DNA of 64,000 nucleotides. Source: a bacterium. Lineage in GTDB: Bacteria > Bacteroidota > Bacteroidia > Flavobacteriales_D > Crocinitomicaceae. The notes under the pieces are model-generated. The model worked only from the letters and a program-made list of their open reading frames with translations. It was not told the origin of the DNA and searched no databases. Location of the stretch: the NCBI GenBank assembly GCA_024742305.1, contig JANSYQ010000005.1, positions 1 through 64,000 of the forward strand, read 5' to 3'. Shown piece by piece: positions 63,272-64,000 of this stretch (within the stretch, counting starts at the first letter, position 1; every line of letters starts with the position of its first letter). Made by a program: the position numbers and the translations under genes.

Positions 63272-64000
63272 ATGCATCGAGTATTACTAGCTTTCTTTCT
63301 GCTATTAAGCGCTACGTCTTTGGGTCAAAAAACGATCGTAAAGGGTGTTGTCACAGACGGTGACACTGGAGAGCCGCTGCCTTTTGTAAAGGTGCAGTTT
63401 GTGGATGCTAAGATTGGAACCTTTACGGATTCTGCGGGTGGATATTATCTTGAAACCTACTACGCTACGGATTCCATCATCATACGATTTGCTGGCTACA
63501 CACCACGAACCATCGCCGTTCAGAAGGATGTCGCACAGGAGATTAACGTGAGTCTCGATCTCATTCAAACAGAAATTGGTCCGGTAACCGTACAAGCACC
63601 CGATGAGCGCCCATCGGACATCTTGCATCGTAGAATGGTGCAAAACAAACCCGCAAACAATAAGGAAAAGTTGGGCTCATACGAGTACGAGGTCTACAAT
63701 AAAGTACAATTGGACGTCAACAACATCGGTGATAAATTCAAAGATCGAGATATTGTGAAGCGCATGGATCTCATTACCGCTTACCTTGATTCCGCTGAAA
63801 ATGGAACGAGTTTTCTGCCGGTGATTTTAAGTGAATCCGTCTCTGACTTCTACTTTAGAAACAATCCGAAAAAGAAAAAAGAGGTAGTAAAAGCGACACG
63901 AATTAGCGGGGTGGAGAACTTACAATTGAATCAATTCTTGGGTGATATGTATCTGGATTTCAATATCTACGACAATTACCTGAACATGTTCAACAAGCAG
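63272..64000 (+). CDS. Outer-membrane protein with carboxypeptidase-like regulatory domain (DUF5686 type), partial
   Basis: The first 243 codons are visible; the frame runs open to the edge. A signal peptide (MHRVLLAFFLLLSATSLGQ) is followed by a carboxypeptidase-regulatory-like/beta-sandwich module (about 22-100: VKGVVTDGDTGEPLPFVKVQF, GTFTDSAGGYYLETYY). Then comes the sequence ILHRRMVQNKPANNKEKLGSYEYEVYNKVQLDVNNI that I associate with DUF5686 outer-membrane barrels of Bacteroidota. Such proteins are predicted to form TonB-independent barrels of unknown role. It starts 54 nt after tatC and may share its transcript. Confidence 0.8.
   Translation, partial: MHRVLLAFFLLLSATSLGQKTIVKGVVTDGDTGEPLPFVKVQFVDAKIGTFTDSAGGYYLETYYATDSIIIRFAGYTPRTIAVQKDVAQEINVSLDLIQTEIGPVTVQAPDERPSDILHRRMVQNKPANNKEKLGSYEYEVYNKVQLDVNNIGDKFKDRDIVKRMDLITAYLDSAENGTSFLPVILSESVSDFYFRNNPKKKKEVVKATRISGVENLQLNQFLGDMYLDFNIYDNYLNMFNKQ

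Overview
The window is chromosomal DNA from a member of the Bacteroidota, most likely class Flavobacteriia (order Flavobacteriales). Several independent signs agree. Three proteins carry type IX secretion (T9SS) C-terminal sorting domains. The readable promoters use the Bacteroidota -7 element TAnnTTTG with TTG at about -33. The ribosomal cluster lacks tuf between fusA and rpsJ and has secY directly followed by infA. Ribosomal proteins S4, S14 and L36 are zinc-free forms. The sequence is AT-rich, Shine-Dalgarno sites are weak, and lipoproteins are numerous. Genus or species cannot be assigned from the sequence alone. No phage, IS element, CRISPR array, tRNA or rRNA gene was seen.

Layout. 1-7.1 kb: phosphofructokinase; an ECF-type sigma factor overlapping a membrane-anchored TPR protein that looks like an anti-sigma factor; an S41 peptidase; lipoproteins; a DUF2306 membrane protein. 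7.1-11.7 kb: an acyl-CoA pair (3-hydroxyacyl-CoA dehydrogenase and a PaaG-type isomerase/hydratase), then a WYL regulator co-transcribed with a conserved 471-residue protein of unknown function. 11.7-13.5 kb: a di-heme peroxidase (MauG/MbnH type) with an MbnP-type lipoprotein partner. 13.6-18.9 kb: an AddA/RecB-like helicase-nuclease and urocanate hydratase. 19-22.3 kb: an outer-membrane protein and a large glycine-rich T9SS type B protein. 22.5-24.9 kb: carA-eno. 25.3-28.8 kb: a T9SS cassette (a probably abundant secreted protein, a small sorting-domain protein, an arylsulfotransferase). 28.9-47.0 kb: the rpsL-to-rplQ ribosomal supercluster on the minus strand (32 genes, including rpmJ and rpmD, which are very short). 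47.4-50.7 kb: two divergent polytopic GT-C-like membrane proteins. 51.6-57.1 kb: pdhB, etfBA, a bifunctional nuclease and a CNT nucleoside transporter. 57.1-64 kb: a LuxE-like acyl ligase, a half-size TauE/SafE protein, an M20 hydrolase, a lipocalin-like lipoprotein, RecQ, TatC and the start of a DUF5686-type outer-membrane protein that runs off the right edge.

How it fits together. Most of the window is housekeeping: glycolysis (pfkA, eno, pdhB), fatty-acid or aromatic acyl-CoA oxidation feeding electrons to ETF, translation, Sec and Tat export, and DNA repair. Accessory functions sit between these blocks, above all the T9SS cassette that separates rplQ from carA-eno.

The most unusual signals are non-coding. 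A 20-nt hairpin core is repeated exactly 37 kb apart, once inside a terminator. Dyad-rich, enlarged gaps occur only in the second half of the ribosomal cluster. An ATTGCAC/GTGCAAT site array lies upstream of the T9SS cassette. TAnnTTTG promoter elements repeatedly end 4-5 nt before a start codon, which predicts leaderless mRNAs. No wholly new multi-gene system could be demonstrated. The best candidates for new biology are the MbnP/MbnH pair, the 471-residue protein with its WYL regulator, and the hairpin element family.
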